From Planococcus shixiaomingii (GTDB lineage Bacteria; Bacillota; Bacilli; Bacillales_A; Planococcaceae), in contig NZ_CP129236.1 of assembly GCF_030413615.1 (NCBI RefSeq), forward strand, positions 2,712,001-2,776,000: a DNA stretch of 64,000 nucleotides, in the 5' to 3' direction. The translations under genes and the position numbers were made by a program. The stretch's first letter is position 1; each line of letters starts with the position of its first letter. Under the pieces are notes generated by a model. That model ran no database searches. It worked only from the letters and a program-made list of their open reading frames with translations, and was not told the DNA's origin. Positions 1-9,148 of this stretch are shown here, piece after piece.

Positions 1-401
1 TCCAAAGCTTCATTGTTTGAAATCCGATTACTGGAATCTTCTTCACCGTTATTGCTTCTAAAATCATGGCTGTATTCGTTTCGCAAATTTTCTTTTCGTA
101 TAAAGTCGATTATTCTTCTGCGGATGACCATATGCGCAAAAGTTAAAAACGAAGCATTTTTTTCTTTTTCATATTTCAGCACAGCTTCATGAAATGCGGC
201 TAAAGCAATGCTATATTCATCATCGTGATTATCAATGAACCTTTTACAAACTTGAGCTGCTGTTTTTTTCATAAAGGGGGAATAAGAAGAAAATAAATTT
301 TGCAACGCTTGATCACACCCACTTTGTGCTTGTAAAGCCAATCGCTCAGCGTCAGTTTTTCCTTCTTGCCCAAAAACTCCAGACAACATCGACAGCAGCA
401 T
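1..401 (-). CDS. sigI: RNA polymerase sigma factor SigI (partial, C-terminus beyond window)
   Basis: This is the first 133 residues of a sigma factor of the SigI family, an alternative sigma factor linked in Bacilli to heat shock and cell-wall or iron homeostasis. Reading the minus strand from 401 gives MLLSMLSGVFGQEGKTDAER and later segments such as VCKRFIDNHDDEYSIALAAF, ASFLTFAHMVIRRRIIDFIR and KENLRNEY, which match the sigma-70 region 2 arrangement of SigI as I know it. The ATG at 401 is preceded by an AGAGGTG ribosome site six bases upstream; a second in-frame ATG four codons later has no site. The gene is cut by the window edge, so the C-terminal DNA-binding part and any downstream anti-sigma gene (rsgI) cannot be seen. 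Confidence 0.85.
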   Translation of the reverse strand, partial: MLLSMLSGVFGQEGKTDAERLALQAQSGCDQALQNLFSSYSPFMKKTAAQVCKRFIDNHDDEYSIALAAFHEAVLKYEKEKNASFLTFAHMVIRRRIIDFIRKENLRNEYSHDFRSNNGEEDSSNRISNNEAL

Positions 402-577
402 GCTGTTCACCTCTTTTCAATCTGGCATTACCACTAATTGTAACGGCAGAAAATGGTATTGAAAAGGGTATCTTGTTCTTGTTGACCATTCCAATATAAC
501 TATTCGATTCATTTTTCCTTTTTTTGTCCGTCTTTCAACTGTATTATTGTTTTTATCATTTGGCCAAAATCAACAAA

Positions 578-606
578 AAAAGGCAACCACTTGGAAGCCT
601 TCTTTC
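578..606 (-). terminator. Rho-independent terminator of the terC gene
   Basis: On the minus strand an AAGGC...GCCTT stem with inner CC/GG pairs is followed by seven T residues, directly after the terC stop codon. It separates terC from sigI. Confidence 0.7.
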
Positions 607-608
607 GT

Positions 609-1376
609 TCATACATTTTCTTGTTTATTTTGTCTTGCTCCCATAATTGCTCCTACTATTACAATGCCAACTAATACAGACCAGAAGATGATATTCCACG
701 TTGTAGAATGAGGAAAGTCATGGGGAAGGACTCCGACATTTTCGTGTGCTAAAGTCATGACTAATAATTTGACCCCTACCCAGCCAACAACAACAAATGC
801 CGCAGTTTCAAGTTGAGGATATTTTTCCAGCAGCTGCACAAATTTATGGGCAGCAAATCGCATGATGATTACACCGATCAAACCACCGGCAAGCATGACA
901 ATAAACTGTCCTGAGTTAATGCCGCCGATATCAAAATCGCCTAAATGCGGTAAAGTGACGGCCAATGCTACCGCAGCTAACATGGAATCAATTGCGAATG
1001 CAATATCCGCCAATTCCACTTTTAATACAGTCATCCAGAAACTAGAACCTTTTTTCGGCACTTTGACTTTCTCGAGTACGTTATCTTTTGCGTCTTTTCG
1101 TTGCTCTAACACGTTTTTTATTGAAATAAATAATAGATACGCCGCTCCAAGCGCTTGAATTTGCCAAATATCTACAAGCAGCGTAATCATGAATAATGCT
1201 GAAAACCGGAAAACAAAGGCTCCCACTAATCCATAAAACAACGCTTTTTTCTGTCTATCTTTCGGTAAGTGTTTAACCATTACTGCCATTACAACCGCGT
1301 TATCAGCTGCTAAAAGCCCTTCCAATCCGACAAGTACCAGCAAAACCCAAGCGTATTCCAATAAAATAGCTTCCAT
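609..1376 (-). CDS. TerC-family integral membrane protein, Mn-riboswitch controlled (YkoY/MeeY-like)
   Basis: A 255-residue polytopic membrane protein of the TerC family. In Bacilli these proteins (YkoY, YceF) are linked to manganese efflux and to metal loading of exported proteins. The two family signatures are present: LLAADN near residues 21-26 and ELADIAFAID at 121-130, with acidic residues inside membrane segments. About seven hydrophobic segments are visible and the length is normal for the family. The leader is a yybP-ykoY riboswitch, so expression should rise with manganese. The best B. subtilis counterpart by regulation is ykoY, but I cannot separate ykoY from yceF by eye, so no symbol is given. 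The start codon is ATG at 1376. Confidence 0.9.
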   Translation of the reverse strand: MEAILLEYAWVLLVLVGLEGLLAADNAVVMAVMVKHLPKDRQKKALFYGLVGAFVFRFSALFMITLLVDIWQIQALGAAYLLFISIKNVLEQRKDAKDNVLEKVKVPKKGSSFWMTVLKVELADIAFAIDSMLAAVALAVTLPHLGDFDIGGINSGQFIVMLAGGLIGVIIMRFAAHKFVQLLEKYPQLETAAFVVVGWVGVKLLVMTLAHENVGVLPHDFPHSTTWNIIFWSVLVGIVIVGAIMGARQNKQENV

Positions 1377-1402
1377 TCCACTCTCCCCCTAGATTTTTCC
1401 AA

Positions 1403-1532
1403 CAAAAAAAGACCCAAACCTAAAAAAGGCAAAGGTCTCGCTAAGCGATCATTTATCGCTATCATAACCGATGGTTTTAAACCATGTATTGACGACTATG
1501 AAATAGGTTTCCCTAAAGCTACTCCCCTTTGA
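1403..1532 (-). promoter_or_regulatory. yybP-ykoY manganese riboswitch with overlapping terminator
   Basis: Read on the minus strand, the leader carries the conserved 5' piece AAAGGGGAGTAGC (about 1530-1518), the GTCGTCA segment (about 1498-1492) and the 3' piece GAGACCTTTGCC (about 1439-1428). AAAGG pairs with CCTTT to close helix P1. The 3' P1 strand AGACC can instead pair with GGGTCT (about 1407-1412), which is followed by a T run and makes a terminator. This is the known ON-switch layout: metal binding stabilises P1 and prevents the terminator. Confidence 0.92.
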
Positions 1533-1564
1533 CTGAACGTCAAAAGTTATTGAATTTTAATGTA

Positions 1565-1593
1565 AGTATATCCATTCATTTTAGAGTTGTAAA
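1565..1593 (-). promoter_or_regulatory. Sigma-A promoter of the riboswitch-terC transcript
   Basis: Minus strand: -35 TTTACA (1593-1588), a 17-base spacer, and -10 TATACT (1570-1565). It starts the riboswitch leader and lies immediately after the stop codon of the upstream SDR gene. Confidence 0.6.
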
Positions 1594-1600
1594 AGATTAA

Positions 1601-2680
1601 CTACTTAATAGCAACGTGAAAGTTCCTGTCTTTTTTATGGAGTTGATAAAACGAAACCATATCCGGCATGGTTTTCAGAAAATCCGCACACTTGATGCCA
1701 CTGCCTGAAAGCAGTCGTTTGGCATTTCGAGTGTCAAAAGAAGCATGCCACGTTAAATAATCCAACGTTTCTGCCTCTACACCGAGTATCTTGCGAACGG
1801 ACGATAGGCCGAGCGAAGCTGCGGCCAGTTTATGAGGAATCCGGCTTTTCGGCGCTTTTCCTGTCATCTGAACAACCATGGAACGATAGACTTCTTCTAC
1901 GGGATGAGGGTTTGGATCCGTTAAATGGACCGTCTCTCCTGCCGCTTCTTTTAATGTACTCAAGTAAACAGAGGCATCTATAATATAATCGACAGGCACT
2001 ACATTGATGTATGCAGTGGAATGCCCTATGTAAGGAATAACAGGAAACTTCCGGATTCGATCAATCATATTCAGGAAAAAATAAGGGCCATCAAATTTTA
2101 CAGTCTGCCCTGTTCTTGAATGGCCACGCACAATGCCTGGTCTTATAATCGTGACTGGAACCGTTTCTTTCAGTTGCTCGACCAATATTTCCGCTTCAAA
2201 TTTTGTTTCTTCGTAGTAATTCCTGAATTTTTTCGGCCGAATCAGTTCATTTTCTAACAGCACGCCTTCACGGGCACCCGCAACATAAGCAGTGCTGAAG
2301 TACATAAACCGCTCCACATTTGGAAGCGTTTTGACAAATTCATTGACATTTTTTGTGCCTTCCACATTGACTTTCCATGCCAATTCTTTAGAAACCGCTA
2401 AATCGTAAATCGCCGCCAAATGCCAAAATGTGATCTTTTTGTCTATCAAGTAAGCTTTATCTTTATGGTTCACTCCAAGATCCCTCTTCGTTATATCTCC
2501 ATCAATCAAACGAATCGGTTTGCTTCCTGTTTCCACTTGAATCCGTGCGGCTTCTTGTTCCGCTTTCCATCTTTGGGATGGCAGAATGATTGCCGTCACT
2601 TCTGCATCATCTGAAATGCACTTCCGAATCAATTGACTGGCGATAAAACCAGGAAAGCCCGTAAAAACGATTTCTCTCAT
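1601..2680 (-). CDS. Extended SDR / NAD(P)-dependent epimerase-reductase family protein
   Basis: A 359-residue Rossmann-fold protein of the extended short-chain dehydrogenase group. It has the nucleotide-binding glycine motif TGFPGFIA at residues 7-14 (a variant of TGxxGxxG) and the catalytic pair Y156 and K160 in YEETK. Sequences such as IIRPGIVRGHSRTGQT and the long C-terminal substrate region resemble the NAD_binding_4 branch, which includes fatty acyl-CoA reductase-like proteins. The substrate cannot be deduced. The ATG at 2680 is chosen because AAGGAG lies eight bases upstream; an in-frame GTG three codons earlier (2689) would overlap that site. It stands alone between the RND exporter and terC. 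No terminator is obvious after it, so some read-through into the terC leader is possible. Confidence 0.75.
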   Translation of the reverse strand: MREIVFTGFPGFIASQLIRKCISDDAEVTAIILPSQRWKAEQEAARIQVETGSKPIRLIDGDITKRDLGVNHKDKAYLIDKKITFWHLAAIYDLAVSKELAWKVNVEGTKNVNEFVKTLPNVERFMYFSTAYVAGAREGVLLENELIRPKKFRNYYEETKFEAEILVEQLKETVPVTIIRPGIVRGHSRTGQTVKFDGPYFFLNMIDRIRKFPVIPYIGHSTAYINVVPVDYIIDASVYLSTLKEAAGETVHLTDPNPHPVEEVYRSMVVQMTGKAPKSRIPHKLAAASLGLSSVRKILGVEAETLDYLTWHASFDTRNAKRLLSGSGIKCADFLKTMPDMVSFYQLHKKDRNFHVAIK

Positions 2681-2734
2681 TCTTTTCACTCCTTTCCATC
2701 ATTATACTAAATATTCAATCATTAAAAAGAAAAA

Positions 2735-2770
2735 AATAAGCTTCGGAACTTAAAAATTCCGAAGCTTATT
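2735..2770 (-). terminator. Rho-independent terminator of the RND exporter gene
   Basis: A perfect 14-bp inverted repeat (2735-2748 and 2757-2770) with an 8-base loop. On the minus strand it is followed by a T-rich run, immediately after the swrC-like stop codon. Confidence 0.9.
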
Positions 2771-5700
2771 TTACGCACGCTTTTGATTCATTTTTCTTGT
2801 TTGGCTATCAAATAAACTGTAGACAATCGGGACAATGTATAGGGAAAGGAATGTGGAACTGATCATGCCGCCAATTACGGCTATTCCCATCGGCTGATTA
2901 ATTTCCGTACCTTCCCCAAGACCGAATGCCAATGGGACTAAACCAAGAATAGTCGTCAAGGCCGTCATTAAAATTGGACGAAGGCGATCTCGAACTGAAG
3001 TTAAAATGGCTTCGTATGAGTCCATTCCGGCTTCTTTTCGCTGGTTGATATAATCTACTAGTACGATTCCGTTATTGACAACTATCCCAACCAAAACCAA
3101 TATACCTATTACAGCAGTGATGCTGATTGGCGTTTGGGTAAAGACAAGACCGATTGCAACTCCAATTGCCATAAGAGGAACTGTAAACATAATTACAAAT
3201 GGATATTTGAACGACTCAAACTGGGCGGCCATAACGATATAGACAAATACAACGGCTAATGCAAGTGCCAGCAACATATCGTCAATAGCATTATCAAACA
3301 ACTCACGGTCTCCGCCGTATGTGATGATGGTTTCATCATCCAACTTCAATTCTTCAATCGCTGCATCTACTTCATCTGACATGTCTCCAAGAGTAATGTC
3401 CGATTTATGCTGAAGCGAAAACGACACACTGTCTGCTTGATCGACGTGGCGAATATTGACCGGCCCTTGTTTAATTTGAATATCTGCCAACTCTTTAAGT
3501 TCGACAAATTGGCCGGAAGGCGTTCGTAAACGCAGCGTTTCAAGTTTATCAATACTGTCTCTGTATACTTTGTCATATTCAACTAGCGCGCTCACCACTT
3601 TATCGTCTTCCGTTAAAATTTGAGAAGCCGGTACTCCGCGTGTCACATTGTTAACGGTTTGAGCAATTTGAGCTGGAGCCAGCCCATATTCAGTGGCTGC
3701 TTCTTTGTTGATTTTCATCTGAATTTCATCAATTGTTTCATCCCGGTCATTTGTTAATTCTGTAGTACCGGGGAGAGCTTTGAGTGCTTCATTGATTTTA
3801 TCAATAGATATATCCAGCCGTTCTTTATCTGTATCAGAAACGTTAAAAGAAACAGTATTCGGAGTAGAGCCTGTTGCCGTTTGCATGTTAAAGGTTACTT
3901 CAGCCTGTTCTCCTACCCTATCAAGAACTTTTGGCTGGACGTCATCGACAAATTTAAAGACGGAACGGTTCCGTTCTTCTAACGGCACCAATTTAACATA
4001 TAGCTCAGCTATATTGGATTCAGACGTTCCCTGGGATTGCGCTTGCTGAGTTGTACCAATCAAGCTAACATAAACAGCTACATCTTTTTCTTTTTTCAAT
4101 TCATCTTCGATCTGGCTGACTACTTCATCAGTTGCTGTCCGGGAGGCTCCATTTTCCAACTCGACATCGATGCTGAAAAACCCTTCATCCGTTGCTGGAA
4201 GAAATTCAGTACCGACTTGAAATATCCCGAAAATGCTGACTGCGAAAACGACTAAAGCCGTTAGTAAAATAGCAAGGCGATGGCGAAGCGCCCAAACAAC
4301 AGAGCGTTCGAAATTCTTCAAGCCTTTCGAACGACGGCGTCTTGCTTCCATGTCACCTTTAGGCTTGTGAAGCATGCGAGCAGCCAACATCGGAATAACC
4401 GTCAATGCAACAGCAAGAGAAGCGAATAGGCTGAACGATATGGTTAATGCAAATTCAAAGAATATTTCTCCTAATAAACCCGTAATGAAAATAACCGGAA
4501 CAAACACTGCAATTGTCGTTAACGTAGAGGATATAATGGCTCCGGACACTTCTTTTGAACCATCGGAAGCTGCTTGTTTTGGGGTTTTCCCCATCGTTAA
4601 ATGCCGTTCTATGTTTTCAATGACTACAATCGCATTATCCACTAGCATCCCGATTCCAAGAGCCAATGCACCAAGTGTCATAATATTCAAGGCGAAATCT
4701 GCAAAATACATTAAAACAAAAGTGACGATAACTGAATATGGAATCGAAATACCGATGATAATCGGACTCTTAATGCCCCGTAAAAAGAAAAAGAGGATAA
4801 GCATAGCCAAGATAGCACCGATAATAAGTGACTGTCCGATATTTCCGACTGCAAGCTGGACATAATCCCCTTGATCGAACAGAATATCAGCCTCTACACC
4901 AGAAAATTGCTCTTCACTTAACAATTCATTCAATTTTTCCTGAAACGCTTGCGATACATCAGCTGTATTGGCATTGGACTCTTGTAATGCCGACAGCAAT
5001 ACAGCTGGCTCTTCATTTGCCCGAGTCAAGCTGCTTCGCTCACGTTCACCGAGGGTTACATCAGCCACATCATCAATGGTGACCGATTCGCCGTTCAATG
5101 GGTTTACAGTTATCACCAAATCTTGAATATTTTCGACTGTAGTTAAGGTACTGACAATCCTTGTCGTCAAATGGCGCCCGTCTTCTGTTTCTATAGGCTC
5201 TCCAGGCATCGAAATATTGTTGGCTTGAATTAATTGAACAATGTCGGATTGCTGCAGCCCTTTGTCTTCCAACTTTTCTTGGTCCAGTGAAATTTGAATT
5301 TCTTCAATTAATGAACCTGAGATATTGACACTTGCTACGCCTTCAGTTTGAAGAAGTTCTTTTTCTAATTGTTCAGCTAAAACTCGAACATCGGTTCCTT
5401 CATCATGCGCACGCAAGGATAGTTGTATAACGGGAAACTGAGCAGGATCAAATTTTAAAAAGCGCGGTTCATTGGAATCATCAGGGATAGGCGTCAATTC
5501 AATCCGCTGAATAATATCACTTTGGACGTCATCCATATTGGTAGACCAATCAAATTCGAGCAAAATAAAATTAGAACCTTCGCGAGAAGTAGATTGAATG
5601 GATTCAATTCCTGGTACTGTGGACAAATTGGCTTCAAGCGGCTCTGTCACTTTCTCGTTCACTTCTGTAGGGCTTGCTCCTGGGTAATTGGTTACTACTA

Positions 5701-5836
5701 CACCAATCGGAGGATTTAATTCGGGAATCAATGTTACCGGAATTTTAAAGAATGATACCGCTCCTAAAATAATGACTAGAAACATAATGACTAGCGTTAA
5801 AACCGGCCGTTTTATGGAAAAATCGCTTATTCTCAT
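2771..5836 (-). CDS. swrC: Efflux RND transporter permease (AcrB/SwrC family)
   Basis: A 1021-residue inner-membrane pump of the resistance-nodulation-division superfamily, closest in style to B. subtilis SwrC (YerP), which exports surfactin and other amphiphiles. The layout is typical: an N-terminal membrane helix (SIKRPVLTLVIMFLVIILGA), a large extracytoplasmic porter domain, helices 2-6 with the conserved GMLVDNAIVVIENIER segment that carries the proton-relay aspartate near residue 400, a second porter domain, and the C-terminal helix bundle with GILVLVGIVVNNGIVLVDYI. No separate membrane-fusion gene lies beside it, as is common for SwrC-type pumps in Gram-positives. The ATG at 5836 follows a GGAGG site. 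It is a single-gene unit with its own terminator. Confidence 0.88.
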   Translation of the reverse strand: MRISDFSIKRPVLTLVIMFLVIILGAVSFFKIPVTLIPELNPPIGVVVTNYPGASPTEVNEKVTEPLEANLSTVPGIESIQSTSREGSNFILLEFDWSTNMDDVQSDIIQRIELTPIPDDSNEPRFLKFDPAQFPVIQLSLRAHDEGTDVRVLAEQLEKELLQTEGVASVNISGSLIEEIQISLDQEKLEDKGLQQSDIVQLIQANNISMPGEPIETEDGRHLTTRIVSTLTTVENIQDLVITVNPLNGESVTIDDVADVTLGERERSSLTRANEEPAVLLSALQESNANTADVSQAFQEKLNELLSEEQFSGVEADILFDQGDYVQLAVGNIGQSLIIGAILAMLILFFFLRGIKSPIIIGISIPYSVIVTFVLMYFADFALNIMTLGALALGIGMLVDNAIVVIENIERHLTMGKTPKQAASDGSKEVSGAIISSTLTTIAVFVPVIFITGLLGEIFFEFALTISFSLFASLAVALTVIPMLAARMLHKPKGDMEARRRRSKGLKNFERSVVWALRHRLAILLTALVVFAVSIFGIFQVGTEFLPATDEGFFSIDVELENGASRTATDEVVSQIEDELKKEKDVAVYVSLIGTTQQAQSQGTSESNIAELYVKLVPLEERNRSVFKFVDDVQPKVLDRVGEQAEVTFNMQTATGSTPNTVSFNVSDTDKERLDISIDKINEALKALPGTTELTNDRDETIDEIQMKINKEAATEYGLAPAQIAQTVNNVTRGVPASQILTEDDKVVSALVEYDKVYRDSIDKLETLRLRTPSGQFVELKELADIQIKQGPVNIRHVDQADSVSFSLQHKSDITLGDMSDEVDAAIEELKLDDETIITYGGDRELFDNAIDDMLLALALAVVFVYIVMAAQFESFKYPFVIMFTVPLMAIGVAIGLVFTQTPISITAVIGILVLVGIVVNNGIVLVDYINQRKEAGMDSYEAILTSVRDRLRPILMTALTTILGLVPLAFGLGEGTEINQPMGIAVIGGMISSTFLSLYIVPIVYSLFDSQTRKMNQKRA

Positions 5837-5971
5837 TTACCTCCAACCCTCTCTGTACATCGTGCCTATATCATAAAAAAAAATGGCAAGAACCGCAAAT
5901 CTAATCTTCCTTGTTCACAAATTGAACATATTAAAAAAAACATCTAACCATTACAGCTTTTTGCCAAACAA

Positions 5972-5995
5972 AAAACCTGCCAAAAAGCAGGTTTT
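5972..5995 (-). terminator. Rho-independent terminator of prfC
   Basis: Inverted repeat AAAACCTGC / GCAGGTTTT (5972-5980 and 5987-5995) with T residues on the minus-strand side, five bases after the prfC stop. Confidence 0.85.
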
Positions 5996-6000
5996 AAGAC

Positions 6001-7572
6001 TTACAGCAAGCTATACAAACGGATACCCGGGTTTTTATCTTGGAACCAACGTGTGGCGAATTCATTTTCGAATAGGAATACCAAATTGTCATGCCGGTCT
6101 TTCACAAGCATTGACCGCCCGCTTGACATCGATTCTTTGACATCTTCTTCGTTCTCAATCCAACGCGCGATTTTGGAGCCGATCGGTTCCATTCTCACAT
6201 CCACGTTGTATTCGTTTTTCATCCGGTGCTCGAACACTTCAAATTGAAGCTGTCCTACAGCCCCAAGAATGACTTCTTCTAAATGCAGTGTTTTATAATA
6301 CTGAATCGCGCCTTCTTGCACTAATTGCAGAATCCCTTTATGGAAATGCTTTTGTTTCATAACGTTTTTCGCTGTAACTTTTACAAAAAGTTCTGGAGTA
6401 AACTGCGGAAGATTTTCAAATTGGAATTTCTTTCCGCTCGTAATTGTATCACCGATCTGGTAATTTCCGACATCATGCAGGCCGATAATATCCCCCGCTA
6501 CCGCTTCGTTTACCATTTCACGGTCATCTGCCAAAAATTGAGTAGTTTGCGCCAGCTTGAATGACTTCCCTGTACGAGCAAGTGTAACATTCATGCCTCT
6601 TTCAAATTTCCCGGACACAATGCGCACGAATGCGATGCGGTCACGGTGGGCCGGATTCATATTGGCCTGGATTTTAAAGACGAAACCGGAAAAAGGCATA
6701 TCCACCGGATTGATTTCTTCTTGTTCTTGCGTTTCACGCGGCTGAGGTGATGGCGCAAATTGAAGATACGTTTCCAAGAACGTCTCCACTCCAAAATTCG
6801 CAAGGGCGCTGCCGAAAAATACGGGCGTAAGCTCTCCTTTTTTCACACGTTCAATAGAAAAATCGTTCCCAGCTTCGTCAAGAAGCGCGATATCTTCCAT
6901 CGCTTGTGTATAATAGGAAGTTTTTTTCATATCATGGTCTTCAATCAATTGGCCATCTTCGTCTAACGCTAGAAAACGGTCGCCTTCTGACCGGAATGGT
7001 TCAACCCGCTTGTTGAAGCGATCGTAAATCCCTAAGAATTCTTTCCCCATGCCAATCGGCCAGTTCATTGCATATGATTGAATGCCCAATACTTCTTCTA
7101 GTTCTTCCATCAATTCAAGCGGTTCTTTTCCTTGGCGGTCCATTTTATTGATGAAAGTAAAAATCGGAATGCCGCGCATTTTGCAGACTTTAAACAGTTT
7201 GACAGTCTGCGCTTCAATTCCTTTTGCAACGTCAATGATCATGACGGCACTATCAACCGCCATCAAAGTACGGTAAGTATCTTCACTGAAATCTTGGTGT
7301 CCAGGTGTATCCAAAATATTCACACGGTGGCCATTATAATCAAATTGCATAACTGATGAAGTAACTGAGATTCCTCGTTGCTTCTCGATTTCCATCCAGT
7401 CAGATGTCGCGAACTTGCCTGACTTTTTACCTTTTACTGTACCCGCGTCGCGGATTGCACCGCCGAACAGCAGCAGTTTTTCTGTTAACGTTGTTTTCCC
7501 GGCATCCGGGTGAGAAATAATGGCGAAGGTTCTTCTATTTTGAATTTCATTTTTTAATTGGTCTGACATCAT
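6001..7572 (-). CDS. prfC: Peptide chain release factor 3 (RF3)
   Basis: A 523-residue translational GTPase that recycles RF1/RF2 from the ribosome after peptide release. GTPase motifs are clear: P-loop SHPDAGKTT at residues 20-28, switch II DTPGHQD at 88-94, and NKMD at 142-145. The region [16 protein letters not shown] around 65-80 and the C-terminal ending [13 protein letters not shown] with RLYSLL fit RF3 rather than EF-G or EF-Tu, and the length is normal. Two adjacent ATG codons (7572 and 7569) share an AAAGGAG site; the upstream one is used here. It has its own terminator and follows the murE terminator, so it is probably a separate transcript, although the murE-prfC pairing itself also occurs in Staphylococcus. 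Confidence 0.95.
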   Translation of the reverse strand: MMSDQLKNEIQNRRTFAIISHPDAGKTTLTEKLLLFGGAIRDAGTVKGKKSGKFATSDWMEIEKQRGISVTSSVMQFDYNGHRVNILDTPGHQDFSEDTYRTLMAVDSAVMIIDVAKGIEAQTVKLFKVCKMRGIPIFTFINKMDRQGKEPLELMEELEEVLGIQSYAMNWPIGMGKEFLGIYDRFNKRVEPFRSEGDRFLALDEDGQLIEDHDMKKTSYYTQAMEDIALLDEAGNDFSIERVKKGELTPVFFGSALANFGVETFLETYLQFAPSPQPRETQEQEEINPVDMPFSGFVFKIQANMNPAHRDRIAFVRIVSGKFERGMNVTLARTGKSFKLAQTTQFLADDREMVNEAVAGDIIGLHDVGNYQIGDTITSGKKFQFENLPQFTPELFVKVTAKNVMKQKHFHKGILQLVQEGAIQYYKTLHLEEVILGAVGQLQFEVFEHRMKNEYNVDVRMEPIGSKIARWIENEEDVKESMSSGRSMLVKDRHDNLVFLFENEFATRWFQDKNPGIRLYSLL

Positions 7573-7648
7573 TTACGCTCCTTTAATCTACTCTCTTCAT
7601 ATTAGAGAACGCGGTCGAAAAAAACAAGGTATATTAGTTTTCGCACAA

Positions 7649-7676
7649 AAAAAGAAGCCGCTTAGGCCTCTTTTTC
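7649..7676 (-). terminator. Terminator enclosing the murE stop codon
   Basis: On the minus strand AAGAGGCC pairs with GGCTTCTT and is followed by a T run. The murE TAA stop lies in the loop, so the hairpin begins inside the coding sequence. Confidence 0.8.
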
Positions 7677-9134
7677 CTGAAATTTTTTCATCGCTTCTTC
7701 AATCGCAATCTCTTTGTCGCTATGCGGGTATTTCGTCGATTCAATAATTTGATAATCTTCATGGCCTTTACCGGCCAATATGATCACATCTCCACGTTCC
7801 GCCTGCTGCACCGCATGCTTCACCGCTTCTGCGCGGTCACCGATGCATGCAAAATTAGGGTGAGTCATTCCGACTTTTAAATCATCCAAAATACTATCGA
7901 ACTCTTCATATCGCGGATCATCTGTTGTTAGAACAACATAATCGGCAATCGATGCTTTTTCCGCCATGCTTGGACGCTTTGATTTATCGCGGTTGCCTCC
8001 TGTACCAACTAAGAAAATAACCCGATTTTTTTTGAAGTCTTTAACCGCATCCAACGCTTTCTCAATGGCATCAGGCGTGTGCGCGTAATCGATGAAAATT
8101 GTTATCGGCGCCTCCACTTCAACTTTTTGCATACGTCCTTCTACAGGTGGAATAACTGCCAATGCAGCTAAAATATCATCCATTGCAAAACCTTCTGCAT
8201 AAAGAGCTGTGATTGCCGCTAAGGCATTTGATACGTTAAAATGTCCAAGCAGTTTCATGGAAACCGGAAAGTCGCCTTCTTTACACGTTAACGTAAACGT
8301 TGTGCCTTTATGGTCCATTTCAATGCGGCTTGCTTTAAATTGTGCTTCGTTTTTGACACCGTACGTATAAACCGGATGAGGCGTCATTTTTGCAAACTGT
8401 TCGGACCAAGGGTCGTCCGCATTTAAAACCGCTCGTTTCTTCTCAGCCACATTTTGGCCTAGCTGAGAAAACAGCAAGCCCTTGGCATGGCCGTACTCTT
8501 CCATCGTTCCGTGGAAATCCAAATGATCATGCGTCAAGTTTGTAAAAATCGCTGTATCGAATTCTACACCCGCCAGGCGACCGAGAACCAACCCGTGCGA
8601 AGATACTTCCATCGCCATATGGGAACAGCCTTCTTCTTTCGCGCGGAATATCATCTGTTGAGTAGTCAGCGCATCACTTGTCGTGTTCGCTGATTGATAT
8701 AATTTCCCGTTCAAATTAAAGCCAATCGTACCTGTTAAAGCTGAGTTCTCACCCAATTCCATTAACATGGCATGCAGCATTCCCGCTACGCTCGTTTTGC
8801 CATTAGTGCCGGTCACGCCGATCATTTTCATTTCTTTTGACGGATAATCATAAAATTTTGCTGCCAGCAATCCAAGTGTGCGTGTAGTGTCCTCGACAAT
8901 GATGACTGCCGCATTTGGAAGATCTAGCGGTTTTTCTGAAATAATGACTGTTGCCCCACTGTTCACAGCCTGTGCCGCATAATTATGGCCGTCAACAGTA
9001 TAGCCTTTAATGCAGACAAAAAGGGAGTCTTCCTTAATGTCTCTGGAATCCATCGTTATATGTGAAATGTTTTCGGGCAAAGCGCCCTCAATTTTTTTGT
9101 ATGGAATATTTTCTAGTAAGTGCTTGATGTTCAT
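7662..9134 (-). CDS. murE: UDP-N-acetylmuramyl-tripeptide synthetase MurE (probably L-lysine-adding)
   Basis: A 490-residue Mur ligase that adds the third stem-peptide residue to UDP-MurNAc-L-Ala-D-Glu in the cytoplasm. The ATP-binding GTNGKT is at residues 109-114, the carbamylated-lysine segment HAKGLLF has K218, and the third-domain GHFNVSNALAA and IDYAHTPD segments are intact. The specificity loop reads DDPR at 405-408. DAP-adding enzymes carry DNPR and the S. aureus lysine enzyme DNPA, as I recall them, so this loop is intermediate. Position next to prfC matches the Staphylococcus lysine-type gene, and Planococcus walls contain lysine, so lysine is favoured by inference. It lies 14 bases after the M42 peptidase gene and is probably co-transcribed with it. 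The stop codon sits in the terminator loop. Confidence 0.9.
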   Translation of the reverse strand: MNIKHLLENIPYKKIEGALPENISHITMDSRDIKEDSLFVCIKGYTVDGHNYAAQAVNSGATVIISEKPLDLPNAAVIIVEDTTRTLGLLAAKFYDYPSKEMKMIGVTGTNGKTSVAGMLHAMLMELGENSALTGTIGFNLNGKLYQSANTTSDALTTQQMIFRAKEEGCSHMAMEVSSHGLVLGRLAGVEFDTAIFTNLTHDHLDFHGTMEEYGHAKGLLFSQLGQNVAEKKRAVLNADDPWSEQFAKMTPHPVYTYGVKNEAQFKASRIEMDHKGTTFTLTCKEGDFPVSMKLLGHFNVSNALAAITALYAEGFAMDDILAALAVIPPVEGRMQKVEVEAPITIFIDYAHTPDAIEKALDAVKDFKKNRVIFLVGTGGNRDKSKRPSMAEKASIADYVVLTTDDPRYEEFDSILDDLKVGMTHPNFACIGDRAEAVKHAVQQAERGDVIILAGKGHEDYQIIESTKYPHSDKEIAIEEAMKKFQEKEA

Positions 9135-9148
9135 GTAAATCCTCCTAA

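Noticed and set aside
4374..4865. Plus-strand ORF of 163 codons within the RND exporter gene
   Set aside because: Antisense to a well-supported gene, has no ribosome site and low-complexity residue composition.
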